A stretch of 64,000 nt of DNA from DASUAL01 sp035763805 (lineage in GTDB: Bacteria > Gemmatimonadota > Gemmatimonadetes > Gemmatimonadales > GWC2-71-9): the NCBI GenBank assembly GCA_035763805.1, contig DASUAL010000027.1, positions 3,675 through 67,674 of the forward strand, in the 5' to 3' direction. Shown piece after piece: positions 10,814 to 19,688 of this stretch. The notes under the pieces were generated by a model. That model worked only from the letters and a program-made list of their open reading frames with translations. It did no database searches and was not told the DNA's origin. The stretch's first letter is position 1; each line of letters starts with the position of its first letter. Position numbers and translations under genes: made by a program.

Positions 10814-12772
10814 ATGCTCGCGCTGCTGCTCGTGGCGTTGCCGCTGCAGGGTCCGGGGACGGTCGACCCCGAATCCCTCCTCGCGGCCGGGCGCCTGTCC
10901 GAAGCGCGCCGCACCGCCGAGCGCCTCGTCGCCCGAGACCCGAGGGACGCGCGTGCCCGTCTGCAGCTCGCGCGCGTCTGGAACGCCTGGCCCGTGATCG
11001 GGCGCTACCGCGCGCTCGAGCAGTTCCGCGCCGCGGAGCGGCTGGCGCCCGACGACCTCGAGCCGCTCCGGGGGCAGATCGAGGTGGGCTACCGGCTCGG
11101 GAGCGACGAAGGCGAGGCGATGGCGCGCGCGGCGCTCCTCAAACTGCTCGCACTCCGTCCCGACGACTCCGACGCGTGGGCGCGCTTCACCGAGCTGTAT
11201 CACAGCGACGACATCCGACGCCGCGCCGAGCGCGTCCTCGCCACTCATCCGGACGACCTCACGGCCCTCGAGCGGCGCGCGCTGATCGCCCTCGCGCTCG
11301 AGGAGCCGGCGCGCGCGGACTCGCTCGCCGCCCGCGTACTCGCGCGACGCGGGCCGCACGTCCCCGCCTGGCTGGTGCGCGCCGAGGCGGCCTTTCAATT
11401 GGACCGCGACGCCGCTGGCTACAAGTGGTACGACAGCGCGCTCGCCCACGCCGACCTCGACTCGGCCAGCGCCCTCTGGGACAACGTCCGGCTGATCGCG
11501 ACGCCCGACGAGGCGGCGCGCTTCGACGCCGCCGGCCCCGACGACCGGCGGCGGTTCTTCCATTGGTTCTGGGGCAAGCGCGACCCCAACCTCCTCACCC
11601 GGCAGAGCGAGCGGATCGCGGAGCACTTCCGGCGGCTCGCGTACGTGCGGCGGCGGTTCCAGCTGCTCCACCCGCTCAGTCTGTATCACCGCTCCGCGAG
11701 CGCCCGGGCGCTCTCCGCGGCCGGGCTCCGGCGCATCCAGCACGAGTTCCTCCAGAACGAGCCGGCCCTCCTGCCGCCGGACACGCCGGGCGCGCGCTCG
11801 ATCTACAGCCTCGCCGGGCTGGACGCCCGCGGGCTCGTGTGGCTGCGCCACGGGCCGCCCGACGTGCGCCTCGCCAAGGCGTTGGATGCGACGCGGCCAC
11901 GCGACCTTCCGGGGGCCAGCTCGCTCGACGCGGAAGCGTGGCTGTATGAATCCGCCGACGGGCCCGCGAGCGTCGCGTTCACACGCGCGACTGCGAGCGC
12001 CGGACTGCAGCTCGGCGGGGATTACATCTTCACGCCTACAACCCGCCGCCAGCTACAGGACACGCGGCGCCTGCTCACAACCGACCGCACAACGCTGCCG
12101 GCCCCTCTCGCCGCGCGCGTGTGGACGGCGTTCTTCCGCGGCCGCACGCCCGGGCGGACGGACGTCTACTACCGGAGCGCGCACGACGCGGCGGGGCTCG
12201 CGCTGTGGGACGAGAGCGGCGTGGCCGCGGCGCTGACCGGTGGTGTGGGGCTCCTGCGCATCAGCGTCCCACCCGGCCGCTACACCCTCGGGATGGACGT
12301 CGACTCGGCGGGCGTGCTGGGTCGGATCCGCGACGCGATCAACGTCCCGCACTTCGCGCGCGCGGCGGTCCCGACGGTCTCGAGTCTCGTGCTGGCCGCA
12401 GCAGACAGTTCCGGAGACCGCGAAGCCACGCTCGCCGGGATGCCGGCCGATCTCGTGTTCCGGTCGGGGGCACCGCTCGCCGCGTACGCAGAGATCTACG
12501 GCCTCGCCGCTGACGCGCACGGCGTGTCGCGCTACGTGGCCCGCTACACTTTCGCCGCGGTGCAGTCGCGGCTCGCGCGCACGCTGGGCGGGAGCCATGA
12601 GGTGGTATTCGAGTTCACCCGCGAAGCGCCGGCACAGGACCTCGCGGTCGAGCAGCTCGTGCTCGAGGCCGGGCGCGTGCCCCCCGGACGCTACCGCGTG
12701 ACGCTTGGCGTGACGGACGCCGTGCGAAATGTCAAGGCGGAGTCGGTGGCGGTCGAGATTACCGTTCGCTGA
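10814..12772 (+). CDS. TPR protein with GWxTD domain
   Basis: A 652-residue secreted protein. After a short hydrophobic N-terminus come TPR-like helices (LAAGRLSEARRTAERLV, RDARARLQLARVWN) to about residue 220. The GWxTD domain follows, shown by FHWFWGKRDPNLLT near residue 253 and GLVWLRHGPPD near 343. The C-terminal half is beta-rich. GWxTD proteins are typical of Gemmatimonadota, Acidobacteriota and Bacteroidota and have no assigned function. The gene starts six bases after the rhomboid gene, suggesting one transcript. Confidence 0.82.
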   Translation: MLALLLVALPLQGPGTVDPESLLAAGRLSEARRTAERLVARDPRDARARLQLARVWNAWPVIGRYRALEQFRAAERLAPDDLEPLRGQIEVGYRLGSDEGEAMARAALLKLLALRPDDSDAWARFTELYHSDDIRRRAERVLATHPDDLTALERRALIALALEEPARADSLAARVLARRGPHVPAWLVRAEAAFQLDRDAAGYKWYDSALAHADLDSASALWDNVRLIATPDEAARFDAAGPDDRRRFFHWFWGKRDPNLLTRQSERIAEHFRRLAYVRRRFQLLHPLSLYHRSASARALSAAGLRRIQHEFLQNEPALLPPDTPGARSIYSLAGLDARGLVWLRHGPPDVRLAKALDATRPRDLPGASSLDAEAWLYESADGPASVAFTRATASAGLQLGGDYIFTPTTRRQLQDTRRLLTTDRTTLPAPLAARVWTAFFRGRTPGRTDVYYRSAHDAAGLALWDESGVAAALTGGVGLLRISVPPGRYTLGMDVDSAGVLGRIRDAINVPHFARAAVPTVSSLVLAAADSSGDREATLAGMPADLVFRSGAPLAAYAEIYGLAADAHGVSRYVARYTFAAVQSRLARTLGGSHEVVFEFTREAPAQDLAVEQLVLEAGRVPPGRYRVTLGVTDAVRNVKAESVAVEITVR

Positions 12773-12822
12773 TCGTGCTTGTCTTGTGAGCGGCCGCTTC
12801 CCAAATTGGGGCCGACCGCTCC

Positions 12823-13767
12823 ATGCTCGTCAATCTCGTGCCGGAGTTCCTCGCGGTCCGCGCCGCGCCCGATCCCACCGCGGCGTACCACGAGTATCTC
12901 GAGCGGTACAAGCCGATCTTCACGAGCTACTGGCACAACTACGTGCTGGATCCCACCTCGCCTCACGCCGAACAGGTGATCGCGGCGACGCTGTCCGCGG
13001 ACCGCGCAGACCTGGAGCGCTTGCTCGAGGATGTGGACGTCGTGGTGATCGCGGAGGACGCGCTGCAGCGCTCGCTCGAGCGCTTCGAGGCGGACTGCCC
13101 CGTGGATCTCTATCTGATGGTGGGCGTCGGAGCCGCGAACGCGGGCGAGCTGGTCGTGGGCGGTCGGGGCATCGCGTTCGTGTGCCTCGAGCACTTCACC
13201 GGCCGCGCCAACCCGCAGACGTACGGGATGGGGCTCGCCCCCCACCTCCTCCCGCTGTGGATCGCGCACGAGGTGGCGCACGCGGTGCGCTACACGTCTC
13301 CGACGAGTCGAGCCGACATGAAACGTCTGGTGGCCGACCTGCGAGGCCACTACGACTACTGGAACACCGGGAGCCGCGCCGCGTTGCGCGAGCTGCTCGT
13401 GAACGAAGGGGCAGCGGTCGCCGCGGCGCGGGCCGTCGCGCCGGGGTTCGAGCCGTGGGAGTACTTCGGCTACACGCGCCGCCAGTATCGACGAACCCGC
13501 GAGCTGGACGCGTTCCTGCGCCGCGTGGTGGAACCCGAGCTCGACAAGACCGGACTGGGCCTGCGGCTGCGGTTCCTTTCGGGGGGGATGACGCCCGCAG
13601 CCCGGCTCATGGGTGGCAAGGTGCTTCCCGAGCGCTCAGGCTATTACCTCGGCCTGCGCCTGGTGGAGAACTACCTCGCCGAGCGGGGGCTCGCATCGAC
13701 GCTGCGCGCTGCCGCCGACGAGTTCCGGAAGGCCGACGGGCGCGCGCTGGGGATCCAGACCGCGTGA
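12823..13767 (+). CDS. Predicted zinc metalloprotease (HExxH, DUF2268-like)
   Basis: A 314-residue cytoplasmic-looking protein without a clear signal peptide. An HExxH motif (HEVAH) sits at about residue 148, followed by LVNEGAA near 195, a candidate third ligand glutamate, and a C-terminal SGYYLGLRLVENYL segment near 270. This order is that of DUF2268-type predicted Zn-dependent proteases. No substrate can be suggested. The gene follows the GWxTD gene by 50 bases and overlaps the next small gene in GTGA. Confidence 0.65.
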   Translation: MLVNLVPEFLAVRAAPDPTAAYHEYLERYKPIFTSYWHNYVLDPTSPHAEQVIAATLSADRADLERLLEDVDVVVIAEDALQRSLERFEADCPVDLYLMVGVGAANAGELVVGGRGIAFVCLEHFTGRANPQTYGMGLAPHLLPLWIAHEVAHAVRYTSPTSRADMKRLVADLRGHYDYWNTGSRAALRELLVNEGAAVAAARAVAPGFEPWEYFGYTRRQYRRTRELDAFLRRVVEPELDKTGLGLRLRFLSGGMTPAARLMGGKVLPERSGYYLGLRLVENYLAERGLASTLRAAADEFRKADGRALGIQTA

Positions 13768-13964
13768 GCCCGCGGCCGAAGGCGGAGCAGCGCCGGAACC
13801 GGCCCCTCCGGGAGGTATTGGACGAACTGCTCGCGCACGCACGCGACATCGCCCGGCGCGCCAAGACGATGACGCCCGCCGAGCTCGACTACGCACAACA
13901 GCGCCTCGAGTGGCTGGCGGACGAAGTGTGGCACATGGCGACCGCCGGCCCGGCACGCGAGTAA
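13764..13964 (+). CDS. Small conserved-looking protein of unknown function
   Basis: A GTG at 13764 overlaps the protease stop in GTGA and opens 66 codons. The product is basic at its N-terminus and then mostly helical (LREVLDELLAHARDIARR, ELDYAQQRLEWLADEVW). There is no signal peptide or known domain. The tight overlap with the upstream gene and a normal codon pattern support it being translated. It is the last gene before the methylotrophy island. Confidence 0.55.
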   Translation: MSPRPKAEQRRNRPLREVLDELLAHARDIARRAKTMTPAELDYAQQRLEWLADEVWHMATAGPARE

Positions 13965-14005
13965 ACGCCCGAGAAGAGTCCATTTCGCCAGCCCCGTTCG
14001 CGGCC

Positions 14006-14034
14006 TTGACACCCGTCGGGGCGGCGGGCAGGTT
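14006..14034 (+). promoter_or_regulatory. Candidate sigma-70 promoter for fae
   Basis: A perfect TTGACA at 14006-14011 is separated by 17 bases from CAGGTT at 14029-14034. The -10 match is weak (A at position 2 and T at position 6). The predicted transcript would carry a leader of about 140 bases that includes a small CCCGC-AGAG-GCGGG hairpin at 14067-14080. Confidence 0.5.
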
Positions 14035-14183
14035 AGCACCCCATCGATACGGTTTCCTAAGAGCTACCCGCAGAGGCGGGACCGCGTGGTTCTCAGACCC
14101 CCTCAGCCACGCTGCTCTCAACACCGCATTCGTGACGACCAGCAGGTGACACTCGTGCACCCCATCCGGATCGGGAGGTAGTT

Positions 14184-14699
14184 ATGGCAGCGGATTTCTT
14201 CATCGGCGAATCGCTGGTAGGCGACGGGAACGAAGTCGCCCACATCGACCTGATCATCGGGTCGAAGTCGGGCCACGCGGGCCAAGCCTTCGTCAACACG
14301 TTGTCGAACAACACCGACGGCTTCACCAAGCTGCTCGCCGTCGTCACCCCCAACCTGCCGGCGAAACCCGACACGCTCCTGTTCAACAAGGTCACGATCA
14401 AGAACGCGACCCAGGCCGTGCAGATGTTCGGCCCGGCCCAGGCGGCGGTCGCACGCGCGGTCGTGGACAGCGTGTCTTCGGGCGTCATCCCGCGCGACAG
14501 AGTGGACGACTACTGCATCCTGGTAGGCGTGTTCATCCACTGGCAGGCGAAGAACGAGAAGAAGATCTTCGACTTCAACTACCGAGCGACGAAGGAATCG
14601 ATCGAGCGCGCCCTGAAGGGCCAGCCGAAGGTCGATCAAGTGATCAGCGGCGCGAAGACCGCCACTCACCCGTTCGCAGGCGGCGCCGACAAGAGCTGA
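14184..14699 (+). CDS. fae: Formaldehyde-activating enzyme
   Basis: A 171-residue Fae, the family's usual length. Fae condenses formaldehyde with tetrahydromethanopterin to methylene-H4MPT in the cytoplasm. The catalytic histidine is at about residue 20 in the HIDLIIGSKSG segment; FVNTLSNNTDG, VTPNLPAKPDTLLFNKVTIK and the QAAVARAVVDSV helix are all typical. A GGGAGG ribosome site precedes the ATG. The gene has its own promoter and a strong terminator, so it can be expressed apart from mtdB, fitting the high Fae level methylotrophs need. Confidence 0.97.
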   Translation: MAADFFIGESLVGDGNEVAHIDLIIGSKSGHAGQAFVNTLSNNTDGFTKLLAVVTPNLPAKPDTLLFNKVTIKNATQAVQMFGPAQAAVARAVVDSVSSGVIPRDRVDDYCILVGVFIHWQAKNEKKIFDFNYRATKESIERALKGQPKVDQVISGAKTATHPFAGGADKS

Positions 14700-14725
14700 G
14701 GCTCCGGCGGTCGCTGGATCCCACG

Positions 14726-14763
14726 GTCGAGGGGCGGTGGCGCTGCCGCCCCTCGACTGTTTT
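14726..14763 (+). terminator. Intrinsic terminator after fae
   Basis: A 12-bp perfect stem, GTCGAGGGGCGG (14726-14737) with CCGCCCCTCGAC (14746-14757), closes an 8-base loop and is followed by TGTTTT. It lies 27 bases after the fae stop and 32 bases before mtdB. Confidence 0.85.
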
Positions 14764-14794
14764 CGCCGTCCGAGGCCCTGGAGTCTGACTCCCG

Positions 14795-15667
14795 ATGCGT
14801 AAGCTCCTGCTGCAGCTCGACAGCTCCCGGCTGCCAAGCGTGTTCGATCAGATCGTGGCCTATGACGCCGGCGCGGACGTCGTGATGAGCTACGGCGGCG
14901 TGACCGAGCCCGAGGTCCGCGACCTCATTCACGGCTGTCTCTTCACCCGCGGGCCCAAGGATCTCCACAACACCGCCGTCTGGATCGGCGGCACCAACAT
15001 GGCGACGGGCGAGCAGTTGCTCGCCATGGCGGTGGACGCGATGTTCGCGCCGTTCAAGGTGTCTGTCATGCTCGACTCGAACGGGTCGAACACGACCGCC
15101 GTGGCCGCCGTGGTGAAGGTCGAGCAGACGCTCGACAACCTGAAGGGCAAGAAAGTGGTGGTGCTCGGCGGCACCGGCCCCGTCGGCCAGCGCGCCGCGG
15201 GTCTCCTCGCCAAAGACGGCGCCCACGTCACCGTCACGTCCCGCAGGCCCGAGCAGGGTGAGAAGGCGCGGCAGTTCATCAATGCCCGCTTCAACGTCCG
15301 TGTCGAGAGCGCGACGCTGGCCGACGCGTCGCAGGTGCCGCGGGTGCTCGACGGGATGGAGGTCCTGCTCAATGCGGGAGCCGCGGGGATCCAAATGGTC
15401 CCCAAGGCCGCCTGGACCGCGCAGCGGACCCTCAGGGTCGCGGTCGATCTGAACGCGGTCCCTCCGCTGGGGATCGAGGGAGTGGAGGTGAGCGACGCGG
15501 GCGTCGAGCGGAACGGCGTCACGGTGTTCGGCGCGTTCGGCGTCGGGAATTTCAAGACCAAGCTCCACAAGGCCTGCGTCGCGCGCCTGTTCACGCGCAA
15601 CGACCTCGTCCTGGACGCGGAGGCGATCGCGGACGTGGCGCGGGAGCTGATCGCCCAGAAGTTCTGA
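14795..15667 (+). CDS. mtdB: NAD(P)-dependent methylene-H4MPT dehydrogenase
   Basis: A 290-residue MtdB that oxidises methylene-H4MPT to methenyl-H4MPT with NAD(P)+. The N-terminal substrate domain has MSYGGVTEPEVRDLIHGC; the Rossmann nucleotide-binding turn is VVLGGTGPVGQRAAG at about residues 121-135, followed by TSRRPEQGEKA. GIQMVPKAAW and DLNAVPPLGIEGVE near the end match MtdB. The order after Fae is the reaction order. NADP versus NAD use cannot be settled here, although the arginines after the second strand hint at NADP. Confidence 0.95.
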   Translation: MRKLLLQLDSSRLPSVFDQIVAYDAGADVVMSYGGVTEPEVRDLIHGCLFTRGPKDLHNTAVWIGGTNMATGEQLLAMAVDAMFAPFKVSVMLDSNGSNTTAVAAVVKVEQTLDNLKGKKVVVLGGTGPVGQRAAGLLAKDGAHVTVTSRRPEQGEKARQFINARFNVRVESATLADASQVPRVLDGMEVLLNAGAAGIQMVPKAAWTAQRTLRVAVDLNAVPPLGIEGVEVSDAGVERNGVTVFGAFGVGNFKTKLHKACVARLFTRNDLVLDAEAIADVARELIAQKF

Positions 15668-15673
15668 GCGGCC

Positions 15674-16720
15674 ATGCCGCGCGTCCTGGGCGTCGACCCC
15701 GGCACCGTCAGCGTCGACGTCTGCGGGCTCCAGGACGGCGTGCTTTGCCTGGACCGCTCCATCCCCACCGCCGAAGCGCTCGCGGATCCCGCCGCCTTCG
15801 TCACGCTGCTCGGCAGCGCGGGCCCGCCCGACTTGATCGCCGGCCCGTCGGGCTACGGCCTGCCATTGATCCCGGCGGCTGCGGCGAGCGAGGAGGACGT
15901 GAGGCTCGCCTTCCTCGCCGCCCCGGGCGAGACGGGCGGCATCGGGGGGCTGCGCGACCTCGCCCGTGTGCTGGCCCGATCAGGGCTTCCCGTGGTCTTC
16001 ACGCCCGGCGTGATCCACCTGGACTCGGTGCCGATCCATCGCAAGGTGAACCGCGTAGACCTGGGCACAGCGGACAAGGTCGCTGCCGCCGCGCTGGGCA
16101 TCGCGGACCAATCGCAACGATTCGGCTGCGCGCCCGGTCAGACGTCGTTCTTGCTGCTCGAGCTCGGCGGCGCGTTCAGCGCGGCGATCGCGGTACGCGA
16201 CGGCCGCGTGGTGGACGGCATGGGCGGCACCAGCGGGCCGATCGGCTGGCGCTCGTCCGGCGCGCTCGACGGCGAGGTGGCCTACCTCGCCGGCGAGGTC
16301 ACGAAGGCGATGCTGTTCCGCGGCGGAGTCGAGTCGGTGATGCGAGGAGACGCGTCGCGCCGGGCCATCGCGCTCGACGCGCTCACCGAGGGAGCGCTCA
16401 AGGCGGTGCGGAGCCTCCTCGTGTCGGTTCCCGCCCCCCGCGAGATTCTCCTGTCGGGACGCACGCTGGCCGAGCCAGGCGTCCGGGAGCGCCTCACGCC
16501 CGGCCTCCAGAACATCGCCCCCCTCCAGCACCTGCAAGGCTTCGCACGGTTCGCCAAGGCGGCGGCGCAGGGGGCCGCGATCCTCGCCGACGGCCTGGCG
16601 GGTGGCTCCTGGCGCCCCCTCGTGGACACCATGCGCCTGCGCGCGGCCGGGGGCACGGTGCTCGACCACCTCGCGGTGGTCACCCCCGCCGCGGCGCGTC
16701 GCCGACTGGGGCTCGGTTAG
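15674..16720 (+). CDS. DUF1464 sugar-kinase-fold protein of the methanopterin island
   Basis: A 348-residue protein with the DUF1464 start (LGVDPGTVSVDVCGLQDG) and the IAGPSGYGLPL motif near residue 56. DUF1464 is an actin/Hsc70/sugar-kinase-like family found mainly in archaea and in bacteria with H4MPT-linked C1 genes; its reaction is not known. It starts seven bases after mtdB. Its stop TAG shares three bases with the converging mfnF stop (TTAG). A role in coenzyme (methanofuran or methanopterin) synthesis is inferred from context only. Confidence 0.8.
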   Translation: MPRVLGVDPGTVSVDVCGLQDGVLCLDRSIPTAEALADPAAFVTLLGSAGPPDLIAGPSGYGLPLIPAAAASEEDVRLAFLAAPGETGGIGGLRDLARVLARSGLPVVFTPGVIHLDSVPIHRKVNRVDLGTADKVAAAALGIADQSQRFGCAPGQTSFLLLELGGAFSAAIAVRDGRVVDGMGGTSGPIGWRSSGALDGEVAYLAGEVTKAMLFRGGVESVMRGDASRRAIALDALTEGALKAVRSLLVSVPAPREILLSGRTLAEPGVRERLTPGLQNIAPLQHLQGFARFAKAAAQGAAILADGLAGGSWRPLVDTMRLRAAGGTVLDHLAVVTPAAARRRLGLG

Positions 16721-17769
16721 GGGCCGGAGATCGCGTCGCGCTGGGCCAGCCACGCGACCGCGACCGCGGGCGCGCAGTCCGTGGCCCGGGCCCGCTCGGC
16801 CTCCGTGGCCGGCACCAGGCAGCCGAACTCGATGCACAGGCGGCCGTGACGCCGCGCGAGCTCTGCTGCCACGAAGCGGCCCACGCCGGCAACCACGACG
16901 GGCGCGTCCTCCGTGAGGGTTTCCCGCGACAGCAGGAGCTCCCAGGCATCCTCGATGTGCCTCGCCTGGGCCCGCGCAAGCCAGGCCGCGAGCCGCCGCC
17001 AAGCGCGGAGCGGCGCGGACTCGGCGTCGCGCCCCACCATGCGCGCCAGGCGCCGTGCGCTCCCGTCGACGCTCTTCTCCCCGCCGTCGGCCGCCGGGTG
17101 CAGATCGGCGCCTTCCGGCAGTTGGCCGGTGAGCCGGTAGACATCGGCCGCGGTAGCGAACCGTTCGGCGATGACGGGCACCCAGTCGCCTCCGAAGGGC
17201 ACGCGCCCGGCCAGAGCCATGACCGGAGTCCGCACCACCCCGGTGTACAGCAATTCGCCCCCGAGCAATCGCTCGGCATCATCGGCGCCGCGGGCCCGGA
17301 CCCGACCTCCGTTCACGACCGCGAGGTCGGTGGTCGTGCTCCCAATGTCGACGAACAGCGCGGCCGGCATCCGCGCCGCGGCCACCGCCGCGCTCGCCAT
17401 CCAGTTGGCCGAGGCGATGCGCCGCGCGGCGGCCGGCGCCCGGCCCGCATCCACGAAGCCGTCCCCCCCCGCGTAGAAGCGCAGGGCGGGTCCGGCCAAC
17501 CGCTCTCCCAGCGCGGCCACCAGGCGGGTCACGCCGTCCCTGCGGTTCGGAAACAGATCGGCCATCTCCCCGGTCATCGTCGCCGCGTGGATCGGCGCCG
17601 GCGCGAGCATTGCGAGCACCTGCTCGAGCGCCACGTCGAGATGCGCCATTCCCTGCCACAGAGGACAGGGCACCTGCACCACGCGCTCGACGGCGCCCGA
17701 GGCGTCGAGCCGCGCGGCCTTCACATGGGCGCCGCCCAAGTCCCAGCCGATGACCGGCTCAGACTCCAT
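16717..17769 (-). CDS. mfnF: MfnF-like methanofuran synthase (H4MPT-linked C1 pathway protein)
   Basis: A 350-residue protein of the hydantoinase/acetate-kinase-fold family annotated as H4MPT-linked C1 transfer pathway protein. Key segments are IGWDLGGAHVKAA at residue 7, TMTGEMADLFPNR near 65, FVDIGSTTTDLAV near 146 and VVVAGVGRFVAAELARR near 305. In archaea MfnF joins the aminomethylfuran phosphate donor to gamma-glutamyltyramine to form the methanofuran core. It leads into mfnD-like and two more ATP-grasp genes read in the same direction, an arrangement that fits methanofuran assembly. Confidence 0.83.
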   Translation of the reverse strand: MESEPVIGWDLGGAHVKAARLDASGAVERVVQVPCPLWQGMAHLDVALEQVLAMLAPAPIHAATMTGEMADLFPNRRDGVTRLVAALGERLAGPALRFYAGGDGFVDAGRAPAAARRIASANWMASAAVAAARMPAALFVDIGSTTTDLAVVNGGRVRARGADDAERLLGGELLYTGVVRTPVMALAGRVPFGGDWVPVIAERFATAADVYRLTGQLPEGADLHPAADGGEKSVDGSARRLARMVGRDAESAPLRAWRRLAAWLARAQARHIEDAWELLLSRETLTEDAPVVVAGVGRFVAAELARRHGRLCIEFGCLVPATEAERARATDCAPAVAVAWLAQRDAISGP

Positions 17770-18754
17770 GACCCGGCTCCGTCGAGACCGTCACGTGCCT
17801 CCCCGCCGGCCAGCGCCGACCCTCAATGCGTCCACCCCGCACGAGGTCAAGCACCAGTGCCGCCACGTTGACGCCGAGGGCGCGCCGCAGCCCGCAATAG
17901 GAGGTCGTGAGCCGCGGGTTGATCTCCAGCACCACCGGCCCCTGCTCCGTCACCACCAGGTCGACGCCGACATACGCCCGGAGACCTGGAATCGCCGCCG
18001 CAATACGGGTCGCGAGTTCGGCGAAGCGCCCGTCCCGATCGGGGACGGCGTTAACCCTGACCGCCGCCAGGGCCGGGCGAGCGTGCGCGACGCGGATCAG
18101 TTGGCGGTTGCACGAGAGCAGCCGCGCGCGGCCCTCCGAGCACAACAGCGACAGACTGAGCGCGCACCCGTCGAGCCAGGGCTGGGCGACCAGGCGAGGG
18201 GGGCCGCCCGTGAGGCGCTCGCGTGCCGCACCCCAGTCGGGCACGAGTTCCGCACCGTCGCAGCCAGCGCCGTCGTCCGGCTTGACGACCCAGGGACCCG
18301 GCAGCGGCGGCAGGCGATCGGCGCGTCCGAACGTCGGGACCGCGGGAATGCCCGCCTCACTGAGCGCGAGGGCGGTGGCGTGCTTGCTCGTCGTCAGGCG
18401 CACGGCGTCGGGGCTCGAGCCGAGGAGGACCTTGCCGAGCCCCAGTGTTTCTCGCGCCAACCGTTCGAGAGCTCCGCCGGTCTCCGGCGCGGTCGGCCAG
18501 GCCGCGTCCGCCGAGCGAGCCCCGCGCGCGTACAGCGCGAGCGCACCCTCGCCCGGCTCGGGGACGATCGCGCGGATGCCCTCAAGAGGCGGCAGCCGCG
18601 GGTCGCGGCTCGCGAGGGCTTGGACGCCGGGAACACGCATGAGGTCATGCACCAAGGCGCGCAGCATCATGTCGCCTGCGCGCGCGAGACTCGGCGGGAG
18701 GGGTTCTCCGGCGAGTCCGCCCCCGGAGACGAATTCGAATGCGAAGACGTTCAC
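17759..18754 (-). CDS. mfnD: ATP-grasp ligase, MfnD-like (tyramine/tyrosine--glutamate ligase)
   Basis: A 331-residue ATP-grasp protein starting MNVFAFEFVSGGGLAG, as in tyramine-glutamate ligase MfnD and its methylotroph homologues. ATP-binding lysine region PWVVKPDDGAGCDG lies near residue 155 and the metal-binding VLEINPRLTTSYCGL near 285. MfnD adds glutamate to tyramine in methanofuran biosynthesis; methylotroph methylofuran is reported to contain tyrosine instead, so the amine substrate may differ. It overlaps mfnF by 11 bases and the next ATP-grasp gene by 4. Confidence 0.78.
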   Translation of the reverse strand: MNVFAFEFVSGGGLAGEPLPPSLARAGDMMLRALVHDLMRVPGVQALASRDPRLPPLEGIRAIVPEPGEGALALYARGARSADAAWPTAPETGGALERLARETLGLGKVLLGSSPDAVRLTTSKHATALALSEAGIPAVPTFGRADRLPPLPGPWVVKPDDGAGCDGAELVPDWGAARERLTGGPPRLVAQPWLDGCALSLSLLCSEGRARLLSCNRQLIRVAHARPALAAVRVNAVPDRDGRFAELATRIAAAIPGLRAYVGVDLVVTEQGPVVLEINPRLTTSYCGLRRALGVNVAALVLDLVRGGRIEGRRWPAGRHVTVSTEPGHGV

Positions 18755-19674
18755 CCGGTACCCGCCGCCTCGGTGGGCCGGGCGAGCCGCCGGGACAGAA
18801 AGTCGTCAACCAGCCGCTCGGCGATGGCGATCCGCGTCACTCCCTGCAGACCCTTCCAGGCCGGCACGCCGTTCACCTCCAGCACGTTCAGCCGGCCGTC
18901 GCGGTCGCGGACCAAGTCCACGCCGGCGTAGTCCGCGCCGACGGCGGCGCTGGCGCGCACGGCGGGCCGCTCGAGGTCCCGCTCGAGCGCGGCCGGCGCG
19001 CACCGGCCCCCTTGGGCCACGTTGTTGACCCACGTCACCCCGTGTCGCACCATGGCCGCGACCGCGACGCCGCCGATGACGAACACCCGCCAGTCATGCC
19101 AGCCCCCCTCGCCCGCGCCGGTCTCGATGTAGCGCTGCAGGTACCACACGCCGTTGCAGTCGGTAGCTCCCGGAATGTCCATACCCGCCTTCAGGCAGCG
19201 GAGGCCGACGCCCTGGGAGCCGAACAACGGCTTGACCACCACGTCGTGCCCCGCCGCCGTCTCGCGGAGCAGGAAGGCGCGCGCCTGGGCCGGCGACTCG
19301 GTCACGCAGGTGGGCGGCGTGGGCAGTTGCGCGCGATCGAGCAAGAGGCTCGTCATCCCCTTGTCCACGGTGCGCTCGATGGCCCGGGCGTCGTTGTAGA
19401 CCGGAACGCCGAGCTCGCGGAGGGTGTGCAGCACGTCGAGGCGCAGCACAATCTGCTCGAGCGTTCCGCCGGAGACGCCGCGCACGAATACGCCGTCCGG
19501 CAGGCGCTTCTCGAATCCGGGGATGCAGAGGCCATGGCCGCCGTGGGTCAGGTCGATCCGGCAGTCGCGCAGGCTGACGAACTGGACGTCGACGCGGCGC
19601 GCCCGGAACGCCCGCTGCAACCGGGCCCCGTGCCAGCCAGGGTCGTCGCTGACGATGGCGACTTGGAGCGCCAT
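18751..19674 (-). CDS. RimK-like ATP-grasp ligase of the C1 island
   Basis: Starting at the ATG at 19674 gives 307 residues (MALQVAIVSDDPGWHG). It has the RimK/MptN type ATP-grasp order: VYNDARAIERTVDKGMTSLLL near residue 105, VVVKPLFGSQGVGLR near 150, and the metal-binding VLEVNGVPAWKGLQ near 275. Relatives attach glutamate to methanopterin, coenzyme F420 or ribosomal protein S6. In this setting it probably elongates the glutamate tail of methanofuran or H4MPT, but the acceptor is inferred. Upstream in-frame codons exist but lie over the neighbouring gene's end and look non-coding. Confidence 0.78.
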   Translation of the reverse strand: MALQVAIVSDDPGWHGARLQRAFRARRVDVQFVSLRDCRIDLTHGGHGLCIPGFEKRLPDGVFVRGVSGGTLEQIVLRLDVLHTLRELGVPVYNDARAIERTVDKGMTSLLLDRAQLPTPPTCVTESPAQARAFLLRETAAGHDVVVKPLFGSQGVGLRCLKAGMDIPGATDCNGVWYLQRYIETGAGEGGWHDWRVFVIGGVAVAAMVRHGVTWVNNVAQGGRCAPAALERDLERPAVRASAAVGADYAGVDLVRDRDGRLNVLEVNGVPAWKGLQGVTRIAIAERLVDDFLSRRLARPTEAAGTG

Positions 19675-19688
19675 GGGTGGGAGTCCTC

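Noticed and set aside
9667..11949. 760-codon plus-strand frame across ddl, the rhomboid gene and the GWxTD gene
   Set aside because: It runs through three well-supported genes in another frame and is Arg/Ala/Pro-rich; no start or domain fits.
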